Shown here one piece after another: positions 46,563-57,973 of a stretch of DNA of 64,000 bases (its first letter is position 1; each line of letters opens with the position of its first letter). The notes under the pieces were generated by a model. It made no database searches, had not been told where the DNA came from, and saw only the letters and a program-made list of their open reading frames with translations. The DNA comes from Meandrina meandrites (taxonomy: Eukaryota; Cnidaria; Anthozoa; Scleractinia; Meandrinidae). The stretch is from contig OY855913.1 in the NCBI GenBank assembly GCA_963693305.1, positions 10,301,701 to 10,365,700 on the forward strand, given 5' to 3'. Made by a program: the position numbers and the translations under genes.

Positions 46563-48568
46563 TTTGACCAACAAGTGTTGCGTGACGAGATGGCAAGCGT
46601 GTGCAAGGAATGAGCCTCAAGGGATTGTGGGAGACCAAATGTCAGACGCGGATCAGTCACGCAATACTGAACAAACCAAATAACAATGCGTATTTAAAAA
46701 TCCAGTACCTGCTGATCGTAAAGTAAAGTCAGCGTTCGAGGCCAGTTGGCTGAAATTTTCGATTCCCGGATTTTTTTCGGTAGCAAAATTTGGCAAGTAA
46801 TTTTTTTGGTGGCTTGATTTCAGTGGCGATTTTTTGGCGTATTAAAAATTACAATCTAAAGATTCGTGGTAGTGCCTTAGTTCTGCGAATAAAGCACAAA
46901 CAAAGGAGTGTTCTTGGTTGTCTCTTGTGTTGTTAAAATGACTACCAGACGAGGGAAAGATAAAATCAGATGGCATCATGAATAAACACACACGAACATT
47001 CAATTTCTAATGTTTTTCGTTGTGTTATATCATTTAACCCTTTCTGAAATTTTGAAGGGTCAGAAATTTGGCATGGGATTTTTTGGGGGTTAATTTTTGG
47101 TCCAGGGATTTTTTTGGGTCTTGATTTTTGCCCCCATTCGATCATCCCCGTCACTTGAAATCCCAAGTACCCCCCCCCCCCCCCCCCCGGGACTTATCCT
47201 AGTTTCCGCAGCATGAAGCGACTAGGAGTATTCTACTCCTCCCTGGATGGGATGCTGTTCTATTGTGCTTATTCTATTTTGGAAGCTGAAGAGAGGGCGG
47301 AGGCCCTTATATTTTTTTTGACATAACATATCAATGTGAAAAGAAGAAGAAATATATTTTGTTTGAACGAGTTGCGCCCTGGCATGGTAGGACGACTCGT
47401 GCGGGAATGATGTGAGCAATTCCAAAGGTGGATGAATGAAGATGAACAATCGGGTTAATCTCAATGTGCTCTGAATGTTCCGTAACTGAAACAGAATAGG
47501 GACACTTACTGGAAGAGGGGGACTTATTGGAACAAGGGCGCTTACAAAACAGGGGTACTTACTTTTATGATAGGGTCGCTTATTTACAAAAGTACATAAT
47601 TTGGACTGTTCACTGCACCCAACATACAGTGCGATAATCCTTGGATCTTGTCCAACGGATGCCAACTACTACTACGCTTAAAGGGAGGGGTTATTTGAAG
47701 AAAAGCTCTTGACGAACCATTACGGACGGTATATCTCTGGTCTTACGTGAGTCGCTACTTGAGATAGGCACATGATGGGAACATGCGCAACTTCTTTGAT
47801 CAGACTGGAAAAAGTCCCATTCAGACCGATTTTACCGAATGCGACAAAAATACGGCAAGTCTGCGTCACCAATCGTTTTCTGTAAATGAAACCTACAACT
47901 TGCATACGATTGCCGCGTACCCGCGTACGACATTAAAGGGGCACTGTCACTGGGATTTTTATGTTTTGGGGTGGAAACGTGCTAAAAAGATGAAATGAAA
48001 TGCTTTTTCACGTACACAGAATACTCCCAGAGAAGTAAATCTATTGATTTTCTCAAAGGAAAAACAAACCATAGTCAGTTACGATTTTTCCACGAAACAA
48101 AGGAAAACCCTGAAAAAAAAATCAGCCTGATGATTTCAAGTTGCAGGCATTCGCATCCTGGTGATCCGCAGCCAAACATATTTAATTATAGTCTCAGAGA
48201 ACTGGTTGGGTAGTTTTGAGCGAAACTGAACCAGTATTTTTGGGTCTCCTGTGATTAGAATGTCTTTTGACTGTTCTAGAGCATTTTAACCCTTACCTAA
48301 AATGTTACAAGGAGAACACTTGCTGCTACGCTTGATACACTCGACTGTTCGACAAATGGAAACCAAAATGGCTTTCACCGGTCTCAATCACTCGTTTCTC
48401 TTCAATTTTATCTAATCACCGAAAACGGTCCGTGCTAAAACCCAAAATGACCGATGACGCTTTCAAACGGAAATCCCTCACACAGTTTTATTTTAAAATG
48501 TATAGGAAACTAGATAATACAGAAGTTAACGAGCCCTTTGTAAAGAACAATATTCCGCTCCAGAATTG
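46563..48568. other. Intergenic region with SINE fragment and C-run
   Basis: No gene recognised. It holds the GLOD4 promoter side, a repeat rich in GGATTTTTTT phrases (46760-47120), a C-run at 47170-47188 followed at once by a minus-strand SINE fragment (47187-47262, CCGCAGCATGAAGCGACTAG), and a lone TTAA-MITE end at 47934. Confidence 0.5.
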
Positions 48569-49057
48569 TTAGTAAAAGTAAAAACATTTATTGACACGAC
48601 AACACTCAACATTATGTTTAATACAAAATTCATCTTTCAGTAAGGAAGTAATTTTTACTAGTTTTGAGTGCCACACCTGTAGTTTGCTTGAAAACAGATA
48701 TTTCTCACAAGGATGTTTGCAAATACGCTCTCGTTGCATTGTAAATGTCAATGTTATGAAACGTTTGCCGCCTTTTTTCTGTGTCAGTAGAGTAAAAAAT
48801 TTCCACTGCACAATCTTGAAGAACTCGTCAACACTGAAGATAAAAAGCAAACATTAAAATTAGCGACTGCTTTGTTATTTCAAAATCTACGTTAGTATTC
48901 TACTAGCAGTATTTTGAGGGTGAGCGAGGTGGTTACCAAGCATGCTCCTTCCTTTGGCATTCCTTCTGGAATCCAAGATGCCGACTATAAACAACGCGAA
49001 GCATATTTACCCAGCTAAAACGCCTGCAATGTAGGTTACAGTTGATGCCGTCTTCAT
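48569..49057 (-). CDS. Possible small two-exon gene, unrecognised
   Basis: Exons 49057-49011 and 48833-48569 would join in phase (GG plus T makes glycine) and give about 103 aa: it starts MKTASTVTYIAGVLAGVDEFF and runs to a stop at 48569. Donor is GTAAAT, acceptor TTATCTTCAG. The first 20 residues are mildly hydrophobic and could be a signal anchor. The second half is basic with several cysteines but shows no domain. The 3' part could be untranslated sequence read by chance. I do not recognise the protein. Confidence 0.28.
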
Positions 49058-49553
49058 CTTCTTTGCAATCTTGTCTATCCTCAGAGAGAACAAGCGAGAG
49101 AACAGCTATTTAAACGAGAAAAGGAGATGGAGCGGACGAAACATGGTACACGTGCTACGTGTTGTCTTAAGTTGAGACCCTGAGCTTGAGTCTCTGAGTC
49201 TCCGAGAGTGATGAGATTGCAAAACTGATAAATTGAAAAATGTCCTTTTTCCGGAGCACAGTTTTAATACGTAATCAAAAGAGACCGAGACACCTATTGC
49301 AAAATAGAAATAAGAAAAAAGATGATGGGATGAAGATTTTTTTGCCCCGTGGGATGGTTTCCAAATTTACTTTAACAGGGCATTAACCCAGCGGGGATTT
49401 GGTGTATAGTAACTATTGCCAACTACCGGCACCCAAACACACGTAAAAATATTATTTTAATTAGCCTAGCCGCGAAAGACATAGCACACGCCCAAATATG
49501 GACTTCTAGAACAACTTATAATTACCACCGTACAGTTAGTCAAGGAAACCTAC

Positions 49554-52500
49554 CTATGATTGCCCCTCATAATAGAAACGCCATACAATGTAGTGCAATG
49601 TGTCGTTTCGTATTTTCAGACCTGGTTGTTTCCTCTGACGTTTTTCGCGTTCGGTTGAGATAAGAATGCCACATGACTTCATTGCATCATCGACGTTTGC
49701 CTCTGGTTTGTTCAGTTGCAGAGGCCATGAGGGTGATCTTTTGATCATGGGCGGAACCTTTTTGGGCGGCAGTTTTGGACGTTTAGGGTTGTCATCTTGA
49801 TAGGTGTCTTCCTCTTCACCGTCGGAATCTGAACCATAAACTCCCCAATATTCCTCATCAGATTCGTCTTCTTGATCCGATTCTGCCTCGTAAGATTTCC
49901 GTGTGTATTCATAATTGTCTGATCCTGTATCATCAAAGCCCCATGTTTTCACATACTCTTCTTCTGTCACGTCATCACATTCTGGCCAGAGGCACTCGTT
50001 GAAGATGTAGACGTCCAGAGGTGTATCTTCGGCATGACCGTATTTTGCTGGTCCAAACTTGTCTTCCATTTCCTTACTATTCTTCTTATCCTTTTCCTTT
50101 TTTCGTTCGGCCAGTCTTTGCTCCCTCAGTTCAGGATTAGTCGTCCTTAGCAGTCGGCATGAAAATAGTCCTTCTCTCTTAAACCTCGTACATCCATCCC
50201 AAAATGAATCAATACCCTGGGTCCACGAAAACGATCGCTTTAGTTTACTTGCGTTCCGCCCGCTAGAAACTAGTCGTCGTGGTTCTGAACCGGATGAGCT
50301 GGTTTGTCCACATTTGGCGGCATCTTCATTCTCTTGGTCTGTAGACTTGGCCGTGTCATTTCCGTTAGAATTCCCTCGCTGTTGATCACCGTCCTTAGAG
50401 ATTCTGACAGATCCTGGGTCAGTGTTATCCAGATCACCCCTGTTGAGCTCGGCGTGAGAATCACTCTGGCTAACCTCATCAAGCTCGCAGTTGTTACCAT
50501 TTAAAGTTGTCCATTCTGCTAAATTAAGCAGGTTCTCGATTGTCTTGGATTCGTGAACTGGCGAAAAAACAAACAAATTATGGTAATTTGCCAATTTCAA
50601 TATGATTTCCTGATGAGTCGAATCCAAATACTAACCTCCTAACGGGCACATTTCAGGGATCTTTAAAAAAAAACTTTTATATATTTTGTCACTTTTTGAC
50701 TTAGCCAAACACGCGAAATGAAAAAAAAAAAAAAAAAGAGAGAGAGAAATGTGGACTAAAGATTCTGCTAAAATCTGTATCTTGTATCGTTTTCTTTTCT
50801 CTCGCTCTTTTGGGAGGAGGGTGGTGGAGGCTTACATTATAGAACTTATAGCAAAAGATAGCACATGGGTGCGGGCGAAACCAATGGCCGATAATACCAA
50901 ATAAAGCAGGCAATTTTCTACGGTTCATAAGGTTTGGCACTTTCGACCGAAAAATATGAATCTCTTACCTGGATTTCCAAAACTGAAAGGAACGTCGAGC
51001 CGTTTAGCGCTTGGAACACAACAAGTGAGTGCCGACGACATAGAAGATAGGAATCTGCCAAGTCTGCCGGGCTTCGTCTCTTGTTTTAATGAGCTTGCTT
51101 CATTAACTTCCTTTACGCTCTCTGATTCCGCCAAATCGCGTCCGCTGCAGTTGTTACAAGACGTTTCTGGTGATGTTGCAGATCCTGCCATCATTTGGTG
51201 GACAGTTTCTTCATCCTCGGAGGCCGAGTCATTTCCAATAAAGAATTTCCTTGTATCTCGATGCCCATTGCCTTCATCTGCGCTCTCTTTACAAGATCCG
51301 TTAACAAAAGCCGGGGCAAACTTAGATTGTGTCTGAGTTTGAGGCTGTGAGGCAATTTTCTCCACATCGGTACCTAAGTCCCGTTTGTCCGCTTTAGTTA
51401 TCCTTTCCGTCCGTTGTGTCCCAGGCGCCTTCTGTTCTCTTTGTAGATTAGTCACGCGAGTACAGAAATCACTCCCCTGAACGTTTCTTAACTCGCCCTG
51501 TCTGTCCTGGGTGTTGTCATTTGTATTGGACTTTGTTAAACCAATAATGTCCTCAATTGTTTGTGATCCATAAACTAAACCATAAAATAAACCGAAAATG
51601 TTAGTTAGTACATAGTCGATTCTACAAAAAATGCAGATATACAGTGCGGGGAAAAAATCACCACTCATTTAATCAACGATCTAGGCTTGTTAAACGCGCG
51701 CTCTTACCGCGTGATCAGATGTACTGCAGGAGACTATGGCTACTTATATTATGACGTCACTCTGCATGTATGGTTCATGGGCCATGTTTGATCAAATTAA
51801 AGACATAGGGTATACATGAACTAATGAAAACGCTCGAGCGAGTTTAGCGGAGCTCGAAAGTTCTTTTGCTAAACATCAACAGTTGTTTTTTCACATTCTT
51901 TCTTTCGTGTTGCATCACAGTATGCTAACACGCGCGTGCATTTCTAATCAAACAAGAAGTTGCTAGCAACTTAAAACCGCGCTTAATTTTTTTGTTAATT
52001 AACGGCTTTCTTTCTCAAAAGTCACGGTTTAACTAAATCTGTTTGCACTCTAAGTAAAGGACTAGCAAAGTAGTCACGCGAGTCACACAATCCGAGGCTA
52101 TCTTCAGCTTGGGGTTATTTCCTTTGTAACGTAACCCCTGCACGTTCTGGCACGCTCAATTGTTTACTTTTGCAAATATTTCATTTCCCGTCAAATCCCT
52201 CAACTTGCTTCGATAAAACAGCCAAAGAATCCACTTCAATTGCCTAAACCAACAAGCAATACTCAAAGAAGTGCAAATAAATTAATCACCGTCGCTGCTG
52301 CCGATACAAACTTGCAAAGAAAACGTTATCTTATTTCTTTAGGTAGCGAAAGGGAAACCTGCAATATCAGCGCATTCCATAGCTGACCTAATACCTTTTT
52401 TAGTGTATTCAATATAACCTTGAGTCCAACGCTTCGACTGCCAAAGAAAATATACTTTATACACAATAAAGAAAAGACTACCCGTAACATTAATCTGTAA

Positions 52501-54313
52501 TCATAAATCCGTTTGCCCTATGAGTAAAGGACTAGCAAAGTAGTTACGTGAGTTACACAATCCAATATTGCACAATCGCTCATAGCCGTTGTGAAATTTA
52601 AGATGACGTAATGGTCTTAATCTGGAACTTCGTTTAAGGCATGTATGGGCATGAATTAAACAAAAAGGGAAACAAACATATGTTTCTTTTATAGCTTGAA
52701 AATTTATTATTTTCTTTGAGTCAAATATTTAAAGATGAACATTTCAAAATGCTGGTGCTAAGTTAAGACCAAAGCATTCGCAGAATTCCATAAGTAACTA
52801 ATTAATAGCTTTTAAAAATGGCGTGACTCGAAGTCTGGGGGATGTTACTCAATGCCTTGTGAAAGTGAAAGTTGCAACGTCAGCGCATTCTTTGACAAGA
52901 ACGTAATGCTGTTTACCGATAAATTCAAGCCCGCTTAAATATACTTTCCTTCATATCCAAAGATGTCAAACGCTTAAGAAACAGGTATTTCACATAAAAC
53001 AGCAAAATAACAGCCAAAATATTCGTAAAGTTTCCGTTGGTTGATACCTTTCAAACGCTGGCCGAGTGTTGTCAATAATATTGCGTGACTCGAGGTCTGG
53101 CCGAGTGGGGGCATCAGTCTACTCACCGACAAAAAAAAAAACTCCGTGCAGAGCAAGAACCGCGCTCTGCCCATGGTCGCGCGGTTAAAAACCATGCGCG
53201 ATACTTAATTAATCAGAGAAAAAAAATATCAGTTGCGAAGAAAGCCCGTCTTTGATCAGGCGGTTTCGCAGAAATGCCGAAGATATTTTGATTGTCGCCG
53301 TCCAATCAGCAGCAAGTATGAGAACTCCGATTACGTCATGCTACTGACTTCACGCTGACGTCACGTTTCTTAGCAACCTTGATCAAAAAATATATATATA
53401 CCTTATTATAGGAAATTAACGCTTCATGAAATTAACGCGAATTTGGAAAATTCGCGTTAATTTAAGTCGCGTTAATTTTTGTGAGCGTTAATTTCCGCGC
53501 CCTTATTTTAGTGGAGCGTTAATTTCCGCGCCATTAATTAAGTGGATTGTTAACTTGGACTTTTTTTTAGCATTGTTTTATCAGGGTGGAGATCAACCGG
53601 CATCGTCGGCGCTGAAAAGAACGCTCGAAGTATCGAGATTGGTTTGGGTTTTGGATTTTGTTAACTTGTTAACAGTGTGTTGCAATAAATTTGTTCCTGT
53701 TGTCTTTACAAGTTCCATTTCTTTCTGTGGTCGCGTTAATTTCCTTCATTTTGAAATTTTTGCACCTCTTTCGCGTTAATTTCCTCTATTGGAAAGTAAT
53801 TTTTCCTTCACATCGCGTTAATTTAAGTCGCGTTAATTTCCAATACCTTAATTAACACGAGCGTTAATTTCCTATGATAAGGTATATATTTTTCATTTCT
53901 ATCAAGTCTCGGCCGTTCCTCGGTGTCCGCTCGCCACACTCATTACACTTTGTTATTATTTTCATTTCTCCTACCGTTTTGAAGAGCGTTTTATGATAGA
54001 AGATTAATAAAAGGAAACAATACACAGTCTCACCTGGATTTTCAAAGCTGAAGGGAACGTTGTAACGCCTTTGTTTCGGAATGCAGCCTGCCGTGATGAC
54101 AGACAAAACAGCAGTAAAGAATCTCTGCACTCTTCCGGGTCGCATTTGCAGTTCCCGCTTTCTTCTTTGTCGGATATTTCTGATCCGTTCAAATTTTCCC
54201 TGAAAAAAAAATTAAAATATAATGACTTCGATGAGCGAAATGGTGAAATAGCTACTAAATACCACTTTTTCACAACAAATACCATTTTAAATCAAACAAT
54301 TTTGACTTACCAT
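49554..54313 (-). CDS. Acidic disordered protein with duplicated module, 4 exons
   Basis: Exons: ...54313-54311 (start ATG, the last three bases of a 5' UTR exon), 54199-54034, 51574-50969, 50557-49554. Phases match at each GT-AG junction, giving about 592 aa. The start codon ends exactly at the exon-1 donor (CCCAAAATG|GTAAGT). Exons 2 and 3 end in paralogous blocks: RPGRVQRFFTAVLSVITAGC...VPFSFENP and KPGRLGRFLSSMSSALTCCV...VPFSFGNP. Exons 3 and 4 start alike with V-x-x-S-x-T-I-E (VYGSQTIEDI and VHESKTIENL). The rest is rich in Ser, Asp and Glu with low-complexity acidic stretches (SDSDGEEEDTYQDD) and a basic KRPKLPPKK patch. I do not recognise the family. The recurring phase-1 boundaries show that the modules spread by exon duplication. 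It may be a nuclear or signalling scaffold, but this is a guess. Confidence 0.62.
53392..53890. mobile_element. ~500-bp element rich in GCGTTAATTT repeats
   Basis: Ends TATACCTTATTATAGGAAAT and ATTTCCTATGATAAGGTATA are inverted. The motif GCGTTAATTT recurs about ten times in both orientations, for example near 53450, 53470, 53490, 53520, 53770, 53815 and 53830. A partial open frame in the middle shows no domain. It lies in the second intron of the disordered-protein gene, just 3' of exon 2 (54199-54034). Confidence 0.75.
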
Positions 54314-55035
54314 TTTGGGAATGTTGCTTATTCGCAAACGCTCGAGACCGCAGTAAGTTTTAACCTCTTTTCATACACGCATACAATTTCTTTGTCTTCG
54401 TGTGAACTCTAACGCATACGTTCTGGACTGATGAACTGGCGTCTTTCTTTGTGACGTTACTTTGTAGAATGTACGCGCGCTGATCGTACGCGCACGCGCT
54501 CGATGGATTGATCGCGTTTAGCCTCTTTTATCATATGCCTTCCGGTCCTTCAGCTCACCATCACTTTCCAAAGTTGGTTTCCCACTGCGCAAAACTAACG
54601 TGTAATCCAACACAACGGCAATTAGAAATGTTCTAATGAAGTTTACTTTCCGTGTCCCATTTTAGTCTGAAGTTTCTAACCGTTAACAATCACTTCTGAC
54701 TCACGTAACGTAAATATAAAATGTGAGTTCTTCACATTTAAGATACTAGAGAGCTTTCAGGCGTATTTGAGCCACGGGCGGCTGCCGGAAATGGAACCTT
54801 CTCGTCTTCAGCGCTTATTGTCAGCTTTTTGTTCATAAATTCAAGTTGTAAGTTCTAAAATGAAAGCTTTCTAACTTATTTTCGGAGGCAAAAGTTCGCC
54901 AATACCTTAAACATTCACCTTCCGTGGCTCCAAAACGTCACACGGCTGTGTGCTTAAGCTCTCTACTGAGAAGAATGCGCCCCACAAATTTCGGGAAGAT
55001 CGGAAAAAGACACTTCTCTTTGAAATAAAAATTTT
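54314..55035. other. 5' flank of disordered-protein gene
   Basis: Part of a 5' UTR exon (up to about 54350) is expected here, then promoter sequence. No TATA box is obvious. A cluster of alternating CGCG/CGCAC bases lies at 54470-54500. No other gene seen. Confidence 0.35.
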
Positions 55036-55039
55036 TTAT

Positions 55040-55464
55040 TATATAAACTGCAGTGGTATAGCGAGTGGTAGCAAATCGAGAAAAATGGTATCACAGATGT
55101 GTGGATAAAAATGGTATCCACACATGTGTGATATCATTTTTTACCAATCAGCTCACAGAGTTTGCCATGTTACAATGCTCAATGGGCCAAGGTTTATCGA
55201 TATTAAGTCGAAACATCTTCGGATCTTCCTCGGCAATCTTCGGGAATGAAATCTTCGGAAAATGTCGGAAATCTTCGGAAAATCGTCAAAAACCTCGTTA
55301 TTAGTAGGTTTATAAAATAAACAGAACAATACATGGTTGCTTGGAGATATGAAATTTATCTTCTCGTGTTCAAATCGATATCTCACTCGTTCGCTGCGCT
55401 CACTCGTGAGATATCGAGTTGAACACTCGAAGATAAATTTCACATCTCCGCGCAACCATGTATT
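55040..55464. mobile_element. Composite hairpin MITE, copy A
   Basis: At 55328-55464, ends AATACATGGTTGC and GCAACCATGTATT flank arms GGAGATATGAAATTTATCTT and the inverse, around a CTCGTTCGCTGCGCTCACTC loop. At 55043-55155 lies a block with its own palindrome (GTGTGGATAAAAATGGTATC and inverse). The same block is found inverted in copy B (56992-57190), where both parts are contiguous. Confidence 0.75.
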
Positions 55465-56040
55465 ATCCTCTATATATTTAAGGGGAAATATATATGCAAA
55501 TATAAAAGTCAATAATTTGATATTGCCTACTGCAACTGCCTTTGAGATATATGAAGTGGAGAGCCACGCATGTTTAAGAAATTGGTCACATTTTTCCATG
55601 GCCTACACTCTTAGACCATAGAAATAGCGTCATTAAATGTTCAAACTTCAAGTCGAACCAAGAGCTCTTAGGCACCAGGCTTACTAAACCCCTTCAAAGA
55701 GGTTTTTCTCCATTTACTACAACTTTGTAGAACTTCAACAATTCTTTTGACAGTCCGGAAACGGACGATAATATTTTACCTTCTAAAGTGTTTTACAATT
55801 GGTCATAGCATGCCGTAGCATGGACTTTCGATCATTTGTGGCAAGAAAAACTGAGGTGCCATGGTGGAAACGTTTTCAAGGAAAACAATCTTTTTAATCC
55901 GTCCTTTGTTAATGTGGTCCGTTAGCCTCTTGATCCACTCGCTCGAGCTAGGGTACTATATTATGCAGGAATTTTTTAAATATTTAATTATCTTGTATAA
56001 AAATGTTGTCCCCGTATTAATTATTTTATATCGATTTTAT

Positions 56041-56075
56041 AGGAAAATCCATTACCTGACGAGGGAATTCCACGT

Positions 56076-56152
<77 letters not shown>

Positions 56153-56187
56153 ACGTGGAATTCACGAGTCAGGTAATTGATTTTCCT
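56041..56187. repeat. 147-bp near-perfect palindrome
   Basis: Arms of about 70 bp run from AGGAAAATCCATTACCTGAC to GTCAGGTAATTGATTTTCCT with the centre CGAATCGCTTCGCGATTCG near 56113. Only a few mismatches are seen in the outer third. No coding capacity. Confidence 0.9.
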
Positions 56188-56406
56188 TGAATCGCATAAC
56201 CTTTTAAAAATGAAAATGTGGTGAATGTTGCGAATTTAAGCGCTGCCTCACTTTCAAGTCGCAATACCGCGCTGAATACCCTCGCATCTCTAGCCAATCA
56301 GAGCGCGAGAATTCTTTGAGCTATGCGATTCTGACTTATATCCATATTCATTTGTGTACCTCACCCATTGGCAAGCAAACCAACTGAAATGGATGGCGCT
56401 TACCAA

Positions 56407-56563
56407 TAGCCCAATTTCGATTTTGTAAAATTCAGCCTAAAACAACAGACATCACTACGAGGCTCCGGGGAATAAACCCCACAAACTCTCTTGTTTATTC
56501 CCCGGAGCCTCGTACTGAGATCTATTGTTTTAGGCTGAATTTTAATATATCGAAATTGGGCTA
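56407..56563. repeat. 157-bp palindrome (TAGCCCAATTTCGA ends)
   Basis: Ends TAGCCCAATTTCGA and TCGAAATTGGGCTA flank arms that include GAGGCTCCGGGGAATAAAC and GTTTATTCCCCGGAGCCTC, around a short ACAAACTCTCTT loop. A hairpin MITE is the likely origin. Confidence 0.85.
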
Positions 56564-56991
56564 TATTTTAATTCGGTTTTCCTTGATGGAAGACGAAGTA
56601 GGAGCAATTTACAAATGATGCAGAGTTTATCGGCTGTTCGTACCAACGAAACGGCTACCTCAAAACGTACTTGGAGTCTACAATTTCTCATTGAAATCAT
56701 CCAGAAATTATTACTCTCCCATTTGTTTTGCAATTACAATTAGTGCACGCGACATGACCGAAAGGTGATCTGGGTATTCACTGAAATTTTGCACACTGGC
56801 CTGGAGGAAATGTACAAGTTTGTATTTTTGAACGTGGACAATTTGTTTCCCTCTCAGGAGGCCTGTCTTTTACTGTCGCGTGCCTTTGAGTTAGGAAAAT
56901 TCTTCTTAAATTCAGAGTGGCCAAACGTACCTTGTTTCCACATGTCTGAAGAGAAAGAAAGCGTCCAAATTTGCGTTTATTATGTCGTTGG

Positions 56992-57190
56992 ATAATACAT
57001 GTTTGCGAGGAGATATGAAATTTATCTTCGAGTGTTCAACTCGATATCTCACGAGTGAGCGCGTGAGCTGATTGGTAAAAAATGATATCACACATGTGTG
57101 GATACCATTTTTATCCACACATGTGTGATACCATTTTTCTCGATTTGCTATCACTCCACTCGCTATACCACTGCAGTTTATATAATAAAT
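56992..57190. mobile_element. Composite hairpin MITE, copy B
   Basis: It has the block GGAGATATGAAATTTATCTT then CGAGTGTTCAACTCGATATC, followed directly by the block that in copy A lies at 55043-55155, here in the opposite orientation (GATATCACACATGTGTGGAT, ACTCGCTATACCACTGCAG). It is the longer representative of the family. Confidence 0.7.
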
Positions 57191-57973
57191 CTCATTAGTA
57201 TTCAACATGTGCAGTAGCTCAATATTTGTACCCATACTACCTTTCGGTCTAGTCGCGTGCACTTGTGCGCTTTTTTCCGACAACGTTTCTCGAAATAGCT
57301 GTATATCTTTGTTTTGAAATACTAAGAAATTAATTTCCAATTTTCTAACATCTCCCGTTTGTACCATTTTATCAGCCCAGTCCCTAGACACCTTCTCTCG
57401 GGCAAGCGCAAAGTACACATAAGAGCCTGGGGATGTCATGAAATTTTGCGCCAAATCGAGTCAGCGTCACGGAATACCTTGGTACTAGGCCCTAGTGCCT
57501 TCAAGTGGGCATGTCGGAAGAAAAAGGCATCAGATCATCTCAGAAAACATTCTAGACTAAAAACTAAACTCTTCTAAACAGTGTTTGAAAACAACTACGG
57601 AGAGTTTTCATGTTCATCTTTAGCATTTGGCATCTTCACAGCCGGTCTAGACAAGTTTTAGCAAACGATACATATGAGCACAAAGTGTAAGATCAGCCAA
57701 AGCTCTAGATACATTCCATTCAAAGCGAAAATCACGCGAAGTGTACTGAGGCCTTGCTTCCAGGCTGAAATGCAATCACTGTTGTAAAGGTTCCAAGGCA
57801 TCCACCAGTCGTAGTGCGGTTCGAAAATAGGCTTTTTCCGGCGCAAAGAGCTCTGGAGCACTTTATACGTCTTGATGTCGAGCGATAGACCTCAACCTTT
57901 TTGAGTACAGGGCGAACAATTTCACTGGATACTAATCATCATTTTCACTTGCTCAGCTCATTTTGTACTAGGC
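57191..57973. other. Flank with no gene seen
   Basis: About 780 bp. The minus-strand open frame that crosses 56912-57454 is partly inside MITE copy B and has no domain. This region may hold the 3' UTR of the minus-strand gene that ends at 57974. Confidence 0.4.

Noticed and set aside
50059..50385. 108-codon plus-strand frame
   Set aside because: Antisense to exon 4 of the disordered-protein gene.
56912..57454. 180-codon minus-strand frame
   Set aside because: Its 3' part is MITE copy B and the rest shows no domain or splice support.
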